Source of the DNA: Leptospirales bacterium
Lineage (GTDB): Bacteria; Spirochaetota; Leptospiria; Leptospirales; Leptonemataceae
Length of the DNA: 38,828 nucleotides
Assembly: GCA_016788865.1 (NCBI GenBank)
Contig: JAEUSB010000089.1
Coordinates: 1-38,828 of the forward strand
Direction of reading: 5' to 3'
Shown here: positions 1-8,483 of the stretch, in pieces
Layout of the letters: each line of letters starts with the position of its first letter
Position numbering within the stretch: position 1 is the stretch's first letter
Notes under the pieces: generated by a model
The model's input: only the letters and a program-made list of their open reading frames with translations
The model's database searches: none
What the model was told of the DNA's origin: nothing
Program-made: the position numbers and the translations under genes

Positions 1-2
1 TT

Positions 3-938
3 TTCATTCCTTTGCTTTTCACGGACCCCGAGACCAGGATCCTCTATTTTGGCTTCGCGTTAACCGTTATCTACTCGCTTCTGGTTTCACTGTTCTTCTC
101 GCTGACCATCTTGCCAGCTTTGATACTGGCGCTCTTGAAGAACGCGAAGGAGGAAGAAGCCGAACTGCCATGGCCGTTTCGCAGACTTGGTGCTCGCTTG
201 AGGGGTATACCCAGTGAACTGGATCGCAATACGCGAAAAGTTACCGGCTTGAGAGATTACTTTTCCGTCGCGAGAATTACTGAAAGTTACAAGTTTCTTG
301 TGCAGCGAGTATTTGGCCAGCCCAGGCTGATGCTTCTTGGCGCTGCCGGACTCCTTGCTGCATTTCCATTTGTGTTCTGGAGTCTGCCAAAGGAATACGT
401 GAATCCTGTCGAATCGAACGATCTTGAGGCAAGTATTGACCTGGATTCCGGGGTTCATCTCCAGCATACACAGGAGATTGTACGCACTATCGAGGACAGA
501 ATTCGCAATCACAAGGCGGTGCAGCAAGTTTCTTCTAAGATTGAGAAGTCGCATGCAACGCTGGCCATTAAGATTCACAAGGGATCGGCTGATGTTGAAG
601 GTGTCATTGCGGATCTGAGAGCTTTAACCGACCAGGAGAAAGAGGCGTTTGTCTACTACGCCCAATCGGGAGAAGGAACCGGGGCGCGGGAATTGGATGT
701 TGAGTTCTTCGGTGATGATACCCGGGCCCTTAAGAAGATTGCGCAAGAAACGGCCGGTACCATTCAATCCAGCATCAGAGGTGTAGACCAGGTAGTCCTT
801 AGATTTCGTGAAGGCAAGAAGGACTTTTTGGTTTATCCTTTGAAAGGACAAGCTCGGGATGAACCGTGTCTCTGCGTCAGAGGTTGGTTCAACGCTGCGC
901 CAGCTGCTTTCGGGAACCATTATTACCAAGTACTATGA
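3..938 (+). pseudogene. RND efflux transporter, middle part (5' end outside window, frameshifted)
   Basis: Inner-membrane RND family pump subunit (AcrB/CzcA-like), which uses the proton gradient to export substrates. The reading frame is already open at base 3 and runs in from the left, so the N-terminal part lies outside the window. Visible parts are a membrane helix ending LFFSLTILPALILALL (the helix before the central cytoplasmic segment), that charged cytoplasmic segment, the seventh helix (LMLLGAAGLLAAFPFVFW) and the start of the second periplasmic domain. Homologous sequence stops near base 857. After that the frame reads an unrelated tail to the stop at 938, while the correct continuation resumes in another frame at 859. 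One surplus base in the GGG at 856-858 explains the break. It could be a true inactivating mutation or a sequencing error. The family call is firm, the substrate unknown. Confidence 0.85.
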
Positions 939-1776
939 TCAGGACCGCGAAGTTGATGTCAGACTTCGAGCGCCAGTGGAAAGCCTGGATTCTCTTGAGA
1001 AGGTTGCTCAGTTGCAATTGCCGCTCGATGGCCGGGCGATTCCACTCAGTTCGGTTAGCCGATTCATGGATGGGGAAGGTGAAACACGAATGTGGCGCAA
1101 GAACAAACGTCGAAGTGTTGCCATCACGATCAAGATTCAAGGACGATCGGTTGAAGACGTGGCTACTGATGTTGCGCAATTACTCAATCAGTCAAACTGG
1201 CCTCCGGACGTTATATATTCGTTTGGTGATGAGTTTGAACGAAATAAGACCAGCCAGCGCCAGATGATATACGCTATTGGACTTTCCCTGGTTGTGATCT
1301 ACCTGCTTCTGGCGGCGCTCTTTGAGTCGTTGATCGAACCTCTGATCATCATGATCACGGTTCCGCTAACGATAGCCGCCGTCGCTGCCTTCCTGGGAAT
1401 AACACGCATGACAGTCAGTATGAGCGTGTACATCGGGCTCATAATGCTCGGTGGAATTGTCGTTAACAACTCGATATTACTCGTTAGTTCAATCAATCGC
1501 ACCTTGCTTCCGGGACAGTCGGTAGAAGAGATACGGCAGGCAATACTCCATGCAGCAGCAATTCGCCTGCGACCGATCCTGATGACGACCATAGTAACCG
1601 TGCTGGGCATGCTTCCAATGGTTGTGGACTTTACCGAGGGGTCAGGACTCTGGCGTCCACTGGCAATTACAGTGTCAGTAGGACTCTCTCTGTCCATCTT
1701 TGTAACTCTATTTCTTGTTCCGTACGCAGCATTCATCTATTCTTCAAGGTTAAATAGAAGTAGGGAAACCATATGA
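859..1776 (+). pseudogene. RND efflux transporter, C-terminal part (frameshift continuation)
   Basis: Carries the remaining periplasmic porter domain and the last five membrane helices of the RND pump that begins upstream. The segment around VSASEVGSTLRQLLSG is the usual RND porter motif. The helices start near residue 135 (QMIYAIGLSLVVIYLLLAAL) and include LIEPLIIMITVPLTI, the G-rich helix MLGGIVVNNSILLV and the family-typical RLRPILMTTIVTVLGMLP. The ATG at 859 is probably not a native start, because the sequence aligns as a direct continuation of the preceding frame once one G is removed. The stop overlaps the next start (ATGA at 1773-1776), so the downstream gene is translationally coupled. 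Whether a functional pump is made depends on whether the frameshift is real. Confidence 0.85.
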
Positions 1777-2579
1777 AACGGATTAGCAACAATCAGGATG
1801 AGGTGGAAGTTTACTCAGATTCGGGGATTACGGCGGAGAATCCCGCGGCCCTTTATGAAAACGTGATGTTTCCGCATCCACCGCAAACGCTATACGAAGC
1901 GTTGCAGCAATGGTCGCATCGTCACAAACGTAAGCTCTATGCCCTGTTGCTTTTGACCATTGTCAGCTCATTGTTTGTGGGTCTGCGTTCGAGTACGCCC
2001 GATTCTCCGGAGAAACTGATGCGTCAGTATTTTGGCAGGTTCAATGGCCATGCCGACGACTGGCAGTATTCAATAGAGGGATTTCATTTTACCAGGGCAC
2101 ACCTTGACGCGTTGTTTCCGGTCATAGCCCGATTCACCCTCGGGCATCGCGGCGCGCTTGAAACTTTGCGGGACAAATCGACCCGGGAATTATTTGCCCG
2201 GGATCAGTTCGAAACCGATCTCCTGGTTTATGCAGCGATGCAGGAAGGAATTCTGGATCAGGCGGATGCAAAGAGCGTTCTTGAGAATTCTATGCGGCAT
2301 GCTATCGCAGACTATTATGTGCAAAAGAAATTAGAGTCCGGCAATGCCGACTATCGTGGAAGCGTTGGAGACGCGGAGGCCCTTGCCTACTACGAGAAGA
2401 ATCAAGAATTGTACGCGAAGAACGGTGTGGCTAAAGCCCCGGCCATTGAAATGATTAGAACCATTTTATCATCCCTGAAAAGGGAGACCCACCGCCAGCA
2501 AATGCGCGTAGACAGGGCAAAACTGATCCAGGTCTTACAGGAAAGATTTGGCCCCAGATTTCGAGAAGGAAAGGAGTAG
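1773..2579 (+). CDS. Single-pass membrane protein resembling a SurA/PpiD chaperone arm
   Basis: Predicted anchored protein of 268 residues: a cytoplasmic N-terminus of about 52 residues, one membrane helix (about 54-71, LYALLLLTIVSSLFVGL), then a helical periplasmic domain. The segment from about residue 140 has the pattern of the N-terminal chaperone region of SurA/PpiD-type peptidyl-prolyl isomerases: an FETDLLVYAAMQEGILDQ helix followed by a DAEALAYYEKNQELY motif. The parvulin catalytic domain that normally follows is absent. The resemblance is my inference from pattern. The gene starts inside the stop of the RND pump gene and is followed after 3 nt by a Yip1-like gene, so the three form one operon. 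A role as accessory or assembly factor for the pump is plausible but not shown. Confidence 0.6.
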   Translation: MKRISNNQDEVEVYSDSGITAENPAALYENVMFPHPPQTLYEALQQWSHRHKRKLYALLLLTIVSSLFVGLRSSTPDSPEKLMRQYFGRFNGHADDWQYSIEGFHFTRAHLDALFPVIARFTLGHRGALETLRDKSTRELFARDQFETDLLVYAAMQEGILDQADAKSVLENSMRHAIADYYVQKKLESGNADYRGSVGDAEALAYYEKNQELYAKNGVAKAPAIEMIRTILSSLKRETHRQQMRVDRAKLIQVLQERFGPRFREGKE

Positions 2580-2582
2580 CAA

Positions 2583-3260
2583 ATGAACTACCAGATCTAT
2601 CTAGAGCAGACACGGGACCTTCTGGGTTCCCCTTCAGAATATTTTCGCAGTTGGGACCGAGCCAACTCGTTTCGTTTCATGCTGCGAACGGCATTGCTGT
2701 TGCTTGCCGTTTCAACTGCCTTGCTATTCTTTGCTGCTCTTGCGAACCTCAGTGTACTGCGCGAAGCGGGACTTGCCATGGAACGGGCTCTGCCTGGATT
2801 TCAGTCCGGGGGATTTGCCAAAACGGTGCCATGGAATCGGATCTTCTTTGCCGTTTTCTGGCTTAACGCAATGTTGCTGGTCGGCTTCTCTCGCCACCTG
2901 ACAGTAATGCTCCTGGGCGAAAAGGATCGCGCTCTGGCTACCACGCAGGCCATAACCTTCGCGGGATTCTTGCCCGGGATTGTGATGCTAACGATAAGCG
3001 GTTTGATCGCAACATTTTTCCCTGTGGTCCCAGGCGCCGTGCAGTCAGGCGGTGTTCGGTTCTCGATCTGGGTAAGTCTGATGGCTGTTCTTTTGACTTT
3101 TGTCTTTGACGCGCGGATTTGCATTTCCGGCTTTAAGGCTGTTTATGCGCAGAATACCGGTCGGGCTGTGCTTACATGGCTTTCGCCAATTCTGATTTTG
3201 GGTTTTGCCTGTTTTGTTCTGTATGGTCTTTTCATCCTGCTGCTGATCGTCGTCCGCTAG
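2583..3260 (+). CDS. Yip1-like multi-pass membrane protein
   Basis: A 225-residue integral membrane protein with about five hydrophobic helices (near residues 33-55, 92-108, 120-145, 158-178 and 195-222). The N-terminal LLGSPSEYF segment ahead of the first helix and the overall pattern fit bacterial Yip1/YIF1-like domain proteins (Pfam YIP1), a family without a settled function in bacteria. An AAGGAAAGGAG-like ribosome-binding site (ending at 2577) overlaps the end of the upstream gene. It is last in the operon with the RND pump and the SurA-like protein. The family assignment is moderate; the membrane topology is clear. Confidence 0.6.
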   Translation: MNYQIYLEQTRDLLGSPSEYFRSWDRANSFRFMLRTALLLLAVSTALLFFAALANLSVLREAGLAMERALPGFQSGGFAKTVPWNRIFFAVFWLNAMLLVGFSRHLTVMLLGEKDRALATTQAITFAGFLPGIVMLTISGLIATFFPVVPGAVQSGGVRFSIWVSLMAVLLTFVFDARICISGFKAVYAQNTGRAVLTWLSPILILGFACFVLYGLFILLLIVVR

Positions 3261-3407
3261 ATGCGGCGAGGTTCGTAGGATTGTGATTGTGAGGGATCCT
3301 CTCACGACTGGTCGGTGTAGCAAGGGAAGGTGTTGCGAGTCTTGCCGCCCGGCCCGCGCACTATTCCGAACCCGTTCGCGACAAGACCCACCGCAGATTT
3401 ATCCGGG

Positions 3408-3492
3408 CGGGCAGGTTGCGGTGTGTCGAGCGCAACAGCGCGACCCAAGCGTCCGCAACGGCGGAGCGCAGGGCGATGCACGCAACTGCCCG
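3408..3492. other. GC-rich three-way-junction element in a non-coding gap
   Basis: The gap 3261-3529 has no convincing gene. It holds a GC-rich stretch (about 3345-3530) unlike its flanks. An outer stem pairs 3408-3420 (CGGGCAGGTTGCG) with 3481-3492 (CGCAACTGCCCG), 12 bp with one bulged base. Inside are two hairpins: GCGC-AACA-GCGC at 3430-3441, and TCCGC-AACG-GCGGA at 3452-3465, extended by three more pairs around one bulge. This makes a compact three-armed fold. It could be a dispersed intergenic repeat, an RNA or a DNA cruciform. Strand and function are unknown. Confidence 0.5.
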
Positions 3493-3529
3493 ACCGGCAA
3501 CAAACTCGCGCGGGGCCGCCAGAAGCGAA

Positions 3530-4015
3530 TTACTTAGAAATCAAAACATTCACTTCCACTTTTGCAGAAGCAATAGTCCCCGAGATTCCCTCCGGAGAGC
3601 AGGTGAACTCCAGGTTATCCTTTGCCAGATATCGTTCTACAATGAGTTTCCCATTGGCCACTGTGGCATTGTAGCTTGCATCAATTTCAGCGGTGCGCCC
3701 GATTTGCAGAAACGTATACGTTCCCGGGTTTGAGGAATTTGCAACAATCCGAACGTTTCCGTTGTTTCTGAAGTCTCCATCCTGTGAAGCCTGATACGAG
3801 TAACTCTTTTTCAGCTCCACGCTGCATTTTTGTGATCCGCTCCCAAGTTCAATTCTCGAAGCGGTGGTCGGGGAAGGAGGTGTAATATTTTCTGCTTCCG
3901 TTCCGGCGAATGGTTTTAACCCGGAAAGAAAGCCTGCTTTGGAAGGCGCGCCCTCAAAGGTCTCAACCACTGACGAATCTGTGATAGTCCCCCCTGGGGA
4001 CGTTAAGCGGCACAA
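3530..4015 (-). pseudogene. C-terminal part of the frameshifted DsbD-alpha/thioredoxin-like protein
   Basis: This frame continues the upstream reading frame (3963-4691) after a one-base shift in the C6 run at 3989-3994 (G6 on the coding strand). Joined, the protein reads KKFVPLNVPGGTITDSSVVE, that is, from the last strand of the thioredoxin fold into a linker. The remaining roughly 150 residues hold a P/S/T-rich linker and a Cys-containing, probably beta-rich domain with Y, N and G patterns that I do not recognise. The apparent ATG at 4015 is unlikely to be native. The repaired gene would encode about 387 residues. Confidence 0.65.
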
Positions 4016-4691
4016 ACTTCTTGTTTAGAAAATCCGCCACATCCTGCTTTGAAAGGGTCTCCGAGTCCAGATAGACGCAGGCACCGCATGTGGCGGGATT
4101 GCTGATTAGAGCAAATACGTTGAGCTTCCGGGATTTTGCCTGAGCGATTGCCTGATCGTATGACGTGGTCCATTTTACCAGGTTGCTGGTGGATGCGCGA
4201 TTGCTAAAAGGTGTTCCTGCTTTCTGGATTGTCAGCGTCTTTTCGATTGTAATTGGAAGATAGCAAAGCGCTGGATCGTCCTTGCAGATCTGGACCTTGA
4301 TCTGTACGGGAACCTTTGTGGTGGTTCCGGTTTTCACTTTGGCCAGATCCATTACAGTCAGAGAAAATGTTCCGGCACCGCGCAGTACCATTTCATCTCC
4401 CTCTTGTTTTCCCGGTGGGCGCTTTGTTTCGCGCAGTTGAAAGCCTGATTGTGCTGGCACGGAAATCTGAGTGAGGATTGCGTTTCCTTTGGGCGTAGCG
4501 TGCGAGAGGTAGATGTGATAGTTTGCAGGAACCGTAAGCATGACATCGAAGGCCGCCGTCCCGCCAGGGGGAACAATAATGTTCTCTTTATATTTGATCT
4601 GAATTTGTTTTGCAGGGTGCTCGGCTGCAAGCAATGAGATACTTGCTCCAAGAATCAGGCCAGTTAGCAATCGGGCTAAGCTTCTTTTCAT
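3963..4691 (-). pseudogene. Exported DsbD-alpha/thioredoxin-like protein, N-terminal part
   Basis: Periplasmic thiol-disulfide protein. Residues 1-23 are a signal peptide (cleavage near LLAA-EH). Residues about 30-155 resemble the immunoglobulin-like DsbD N-terminal/DsbC-corrector domain, including the cysteine pair C136 and C143 in VQICKDDPALCYLP. Residues about 172-230 form a thioredoxin fold with the redox motif C202-G-A-C205, followed by KKFVPLNV. The frame then breaks: after V231 it reads 11 foreign residues and stops, while the proper continuation lies one frame away (3530-4015). A plausible role is reduction or isomerisation of envelope disulfides. No transmembrane DsbD core is present. 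The start has a hydrophobic signal right behind MKRS and fits well. Confidence 0.75.
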
Positions 4692-4824
4692 TGCAGTATT
4701 ACTCGTTAGCTGGAAACTCTGTAAAGCATTTTCCCCGACAGATTTTGTGCTGAAAAGTTACAGGCCCCTTTCATCAATGCCGCAGGGCGGAGTTACAAAT
4801 CTGAAAACGTCATCTGTCAATCGT

Positions 4825-5514
4825 ATGGATCTGATCCGCAGAATTCTGAAAGTTTGGATTTTTTTGGCTCTTTGCGGTTTTGCGCTCGTAGATTTCGCAC
4901 TTTTTTCAGTCGACAACGTCATCTCGAAGTATCTTAAATTTTCGGTCATTGTCGCCTGCGCATTGCTCGCGTATCTAATACGCGAAAACCTGCATGATCT
5001 CCGGGACAGACGTACAATCCAGATCGCGGCCACGCTAACAGTCGTGGCAGATTTCTTAATAGGAATCATGGATCAGTTCCTTTTCGGGATTGGTGTCTTT
5101 ATCCTGGTGCACAGCGTCTATATCTTCCGGCACCTGCGCGGCTTTGTAAGTCTCAAGCGTGAACTTCTGATTGCGGTTCCCGTACTGATCGTCAGCTGTA
5201 TTATCCTGTATCTTGCAGCGCCAACAACGCAGAAGGCAGGAATCCTGGTTCCCTCCATTGTCTATGCGTTCTTCCTGGCCACCTCGCTGTATGCAGGTCT
5301 TGGGGTAAAGATCCGGAATTTCTTTCCAGGCGAGGATCAGGGTGAGATTTTAACCGGAATCATTTTGTTCTTTATAACGGACATCATGGTAGCGTTGAAT
5401 GCAGGCCTCGAGGGCGAGGCAAAGCAATGGACGTCGATTGGAATCTGGCTCTTCTACCTTCCATCGCAGTACTTTCTTGCAATGAGCGGATACAGAAGAA
5501 ACCCCATCGTCTAG
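4825..5514 (+). CDS. YhhN/TMEM86-like membrane protein
   Basis: About 229 residues, mostly hydrophobic, with some eight membrane helices. The pattern matches the YhhN family, whose eukaryotic member TMEM86 is a lysoplasmalogenase. Conserved-looking polar positions sit in helices: ADFLIGIMDQ, FILVHSVYIFRHL, FFITDIMVALNAG and the C-terminal FYLPSQYFLAMSG. A bacterial substrate is not established. The frame is open from a GTG at 4747, with a further ATG at 4777. I prefer ATG 4825, because the first helix follows directly after MDLIRRILK, but no start has a strong ribosome-binding site. It is divergent from the DsbD-like gene and stands alone. Confidence 0.7.
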   Translation: MDLIRRILKVWIFLALCGFALVDFALFSVDNVISKYLKFSVIVACALLAYLIRENLHDLRDRRTIQIAATLTVVADFLIGIMDQFLFGIGVFILVHSVYIFRHLRGFVSLKRELLIAVPVLIVSCIILYLAAPTTQKAGILVPSIVYAFFLATSLYAGLGVKIRNFFPGEDQGEILTGIILFFITDIMVALNAGLEGEAKQWTSIGIWLFYLPSQYFLAMSGYRRNPIV

Positions 5515-5585
5515 GAACTCAGGCCTCGCCTCCATATCCCCGATTCAAGCTATACAGCCACCTATTGCGCTTAACGCTACAGTCC

Positions 5586-5657
5586 CGCGAATGAGTGACC
5601 TCGGCGGTTTTTGGTGCAGTTCGCCCCATTTTCAGGAAAAAACCTCGCGCGAATGAG
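5586..5657. repeat. Pair of 10-bp direct repeats upstream of an outer-membrane protein gene
   Basis: CGCGAATGAG occurs at 5586-5595 and again at 5648-5657, 62 bp apart, each followed a few bases later by a TCGG-GG motif. The pair lies in the roughly 200-bp non-coding gap before the barrel gene at 5716, so it could be a pair of regulator sites. It could also be a small chance duplication. Nothing else was found in the gap. Confidence 0.35.
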
Positions 5658-5715
5658 AAAAGTCTCGGAGGAAGGCGTAGATATTCTGAAAGCAAAATGA
5701 TAAAGGAGAAAAGTT

Positions 5716-6828
5716 GTGTTACTTAGACTTTTCCTGATCTTCAGTCTGGTTTCGCCTCTGATGGCGCAATCGACGCACAAATTTCTGGCGCGCGGAGTGA
5801 TCGCTCCGGCCATCGTCAAACCCGCTGACATACAAGAGGACAACCATGCGTATCCTCTTGTTGGCGCATTGCTCACATCACCGTCCGTACTCGTCATTCC
5901 TGATGGGGATGATACATACAAATGTGCAAAGAGCTATAAACCCAAACTCTCGTTTGGGCCTAAGAAAGAGGGTTCGAGCGGTTCAGAAGGCTCAAGCAAA
6001 CCAGGCTGCGGTTCTGTGCCGCTGGCACTGGAATTGGAATACAGATTCAACGATGCTTTGCGCCTGGCGTATTCGCGCTTCAATCTTCCGAGTTCCAACT
6101 ATTCCAGTGGATTCATTTCTCCGATTACAGGATCCGGTCTAACCGGTATCGAGAGATCGGGCGTGGACTACCATCTTCATCAAACTCGCACCAAATACGG
6201 CGCCATGTACGCCCATCCCGTGACGGACTCGATTCGGCTGGGAGCTGGCGTTTCAGCCGTGAAGGAATTTTTTCACTACGAGATTTCGCAATATTCGTCC
6301 GGTACCGCGCTTGTTTCGCCTCGCGGCTTATTGCTTACAGACTTCATTACCGGCGGACAGCGCGACAGGATATTGAGCGGCTCAGCGCCCGGCCTTCTTA
6401 TAGAGGCAAACGTCAGCAAGAAGGTCATGCTCTATGCAAACTACGAGCGATTTGTATTAAAGGGCTCTTCCGCTGAGAGCACCCTGGGCGGGGGCCTTGG
6501 ATATGTTTCAAACGGAACAACTGCCGTGGGCGTTATTCTGATAGGCGGTTTGGACTCAGTTAATCAGAAGCTCGAACACAGCGGGCACGAAACAACGCTG
6601 GGAGTCCGTTTGGGTGAAACCAATGGTTTTCACTTTGCACTGACGGAGCGGAAATTTGTGCGAAACATCACGGAGTATACAACCATGAATACATCCACGG
6701 CGCTTCTTCGGGGCATCTCCGGAGCCTTGACTGATTCTTTGAATCTTTCGAATGTTTATCGCTGGCATCGTTATGTGCAAACGGAGAAATACTTCCAGAT
6801 GAAACTGGAAATGGGTACAAGCTTCTAA
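5716..6828 (+). CDS. Predicted outer-membrane beta-barrel protein
   Basis: A 370-residue exported protein. Residues 1-17 are a signal peptide (cleavage near PLMA-QS). The mature part has many alternating strand-like segments with aromatic girdle residues (for example LALELEYRFNDALRLAYSRF, VMLYANYERFVLKGSS), typical of a barrel. It ends in Phe (LEMGTSF), the usual signal for barrel insertion by BamA. A glycine/serine-rich low-complexity loop lies near residues 78-97. The start is GTG, supported by AAAGGAG at 5702-5708 with 7-nt spacing. I cannot name a specific family or cargo. Confidence 0.65.
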   Translation: MLLRLFLIFSLVSPLMAQSTHKFLARGVIAPAIVKPADIQEDNHAYPLVGALLTSPSVLVIPDGDDTYKCAKSYKPKLSFGPKKEGSSGSEGSSKPGCGSVPLALELEYRFNDALRLAYSRFNLPSSNYSSGFISPITGSGLTGIERSGVDYHLHQTRTKYGAMYAHPVTDSIRLGAGVSAVKEFFHYEISQYSSGTALVSPRGLLLTDFITGGQRDRILSGSAPGLLIEANVSKKVMLYANYERFVLKGSSAESTLGGGLGYVSNGTTAVGVILIGGLDSVNQKLEHSGHETTLGVRLGETNGFHFALTERKFVRNITEYTTMNTSTALLRGISGALTDSLNLSNVYRWHRYVQTEKYFQMKLEMGTSF

Positions 6829-6834
6829 GCGTGG

Positions 6835-7698
6835 CTATTTTTCCAACTGTATGGTCGCAATCAAAGGATAGTGATCCGATGCTTGCGACTCTATAGTTCG
6901 CGTCTTCTTGCAGGTGACTCCCCGCGAAAGAAAAATGTAATCCAGGGTAATCGCTTTTGGGATTAGCAGCCGCGGGAGTTTTGCAGCAACCTTTTCTCTG
7001 GCATCACCGGCTACCGGAAACGTATCGCGGTTGAACTCAAAGAATCCAGAGTCGGCGTCATCCCAATCGTCCATGAGGTCATATTCCCCACCGTAGTAGC
7101 GGAGCATGTTGAAATCGCCCAGAATGACCGTGGGTCTGGTGGGTTTTCCAATAAACTTCAATAGATCTGCAATCTCGCGTTTGCGCAATTCCATTCTACC
7201 TCGATTAGCCGCCCACGACGTATCGCCCCCTTCCGTAAACGGCGTCAGGTGCAGAGTCACAAAATCCGTGGGTTTCTCCAGTGCGATTGTGCAGCGGAAT
7301 GCCAGTCTTGAATATCCAAGTGGGGCTTCGTTGCAGGCAATGATTGGATATGCACTCAAAATCGAGAGGACCCATCGCCCGCTTCCATAATTGACATACG
7401 GCGAGCTATGTGCAGCGCGAAGTCCCAGCTGACTTGCTACAATATCTGCGAAGTTGGTTTTCCCGCTGACGAGCACTTCTTGCAGGGCTATGACCCTGGC
7501 CTCGCTGTCCTTCAGGGCCTGGCTAACCGGGGTGGCTCCTGCGTTGGAGAAGTAATGTACGTTGTACGTTGCCACGGTGTGAGTTGAACCGCTACAGGTT
7601 GAAACGAGTAGTAGAAGGGCCACCACCAGGTAGCCTCGTACCTTTTGCAGATCAGATGCGGTGAAAACTGTTCTGGCGGCTGAACGATTTTTCATCAA
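6835..7698 (-). CDS. Lipoprotein of the endonuclease/exonuclease/phosphatase (EEP) family
   Basis: A metal-dependent phosphodiesterase/phosphatase of the EEP superfamily, here exported. A hydrophobic segment (about residues 22-34) ends at Cys35 in LLVSTCSGS, a spirochaete-type lipobox. Family motifs appear in order: YNVHY, the metal-ligand Glu in ALQEV, a His in VTLHL, GDFNM, DYIFL and SDHYPL at the C-terminus. All expected catalytic residues are present, so it should be active. The substrate (nucleic acid, sphingolipid head group or phosphoinositide) cannot be told from sequence. The N-terminus before the hydrophobic segment is long, so a later start is possible. It is convergent with the barrel gene (6 nt apart). 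Confidence 0.85.
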   Translation of the reverse strand: MMKNRSAARTVFTASDLQKVRGYLVVALLLLVSTCSGSTHTVATYNVHYFSNAGATPVSQALKDSEARVIALQEVLVSGKTNFADIVASQLGLRAAHSSPYVNYGSGRWVLSILSAYPIIACNEAPLGYSRLAFRCTIALEKPTDFVTLHLTPFTEGGDTSWAANRGRMELRKREIADLLKFIGKPTRPTVILGDFNMLRYYGGEYDLMDDWDDADSGFFEFNRDTFPVAGDAREKVAAKLPRLLIPKAITLDYIFLSRGVTCKKTRTIESQASDHYPLIATIQLEK

Positions 7699-7806
7699 CA
7701 GCGTCAGATCAATTGGGAAGATTACCGTGGCTATGCAAAAGACACCAATGTGCTGTCTGGCTGCTGATTTTCACGGTGCGTTAACACAGAAAAGAGGTAG
7801 TTTCAA

Positions 7807-8319
7807 ATGATCAAGAAAATTGGTGTCCTTTTACTGGGACTCTGTCTCTGCAATCTGCCTGTTATGGGGCAGTCCGTTCAGACAATCGGTACCCTGTCCG
7901 CAAAGATCGCGAACAATGCTGTAAACGGTTACGAAAAAACAGGTATTCTCCAGGATGCAAAGGATCCGGTAACTTCGGCCGGCGATTGGGGTTACAACTC
8001 GTGGCGAATAACAAGAGTTGGTGGATCCATTAAGTTCTTTGTGCCCGCGGACAAGCTTCAAAAGGACAAAGATGTCTTCCTTCGTCTGACCTACGCCGGT
8101 TGGGGCGATGCCACTAAGATCAACCTTACCATGAACGGTGAGACTGTTATCACGGCGCGGCCGGTGGCAGGTCATGCATGGGGAAATCCGGACGTGGGCG
8201 TCTTTGACATATCACGTCTGGCAAAGAGCGCAAACGGCGTATCTGTGATCGAGCTTACACTTACCGATGATTCACCCATGGTTTTGTTCTTCCAATCGAT
8301 GGCGATTGAAGTCTTGTAG
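7807..8319 (+). CDS. Small exported protein, possible beta-sandwich fold
   Basis: A 170-residue protein with an N-terminal signal (MIKKIGVLLLGLCLCNLPVMG, cleavage probably before QS). The mature part is strand-rich and has the look of a jelly-roll or carbohydrate-binding sandwich: GGSIKFFVPADKLQ, VFLRLTYAGWG, KINLTMNGE, then SVIELTLTDDSPMVLFF. No catalytic motif is visible, and I do not recognise a family. The ribosome-binding site AGAGG lies about 9 nt before the ATG. It sits alone between a divergent EEP lipoprotein gene and the ArsR cluster, with a hairpin 12 nt after its stop. Confidence 0.6.
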   Translation: MIKKIGVLLLGLCLCNLPVMGQSVQTIGTLSAKIANNAVNGYEKTGILQDAKDPVTSAGDWGYNSWRITRVGGSIKFFVPADKLQKDKDVFLRLTYAGWGDATKINLTMNGETVITARPVAGHAWGNPDVGVFDISRLAKSANGVSVIELTLTDDSPMVLFFQSMAIEVL

Positions 8320-8331
8320 ATGAACCTGACC

Positions 8332-8355
8332 GAGTATGGCCTGCGGGCCGTACTC
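8332..8355 (+). terminator. Hairpin after the exported-protein gene, possible terminator
   Basis: GAGTATGGCC (8332-8341) pairs with GGCCGTACTC (8346-8355) across a TGCG loop, ten pairs including one G-U wobble, starting 12 nt after the stop codon. The tail is only weakly T-rich, so termination activity is uncertain. Confidence 0.4.
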
Positions 8356-8367
8356 CAACCCTGCTTC

Positions 8368-8445
8368 TTGGCCTGCGAATTCTCCGCGAATCGCTCCACA
8401 GAATTCGCTTCCCTCAACCTGGTTTGATTCCGGGCACCAGGCCAA
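8368..8445. other. Second three-way-junction-like palindromic element
   Basis: In the 214-bp gap before the ArsR gene, TTGGCC (8368-8373) pairs with GGCCAA (8440-8445) around two inner hairpins: GCGAATTCT/AGAATTCGC (8375-8383/8400-8408, perfect 9 bp) and CCTGGT/ACCAGG (8418-8423/8436-8441, which competes for two bases with the outer stem). The arrangement resembles the element at 3408-3492 in shape but not in sequence. Function is unknown. Confidence 0.4.
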
Positions 8446-8483
8446 CTCTGGATTCTTCCCGGCAAAAATTCTCACAATTCTAC

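Noticed and set aside
3283..3733. Several open frames in the GC-rich gap after the Yip1-like gene
   Set aside because: They come from stop-poor GC-rich palindromes, have Arg/Cys-rich products without motifs, and run into the minus-strand DsbD-like gene.
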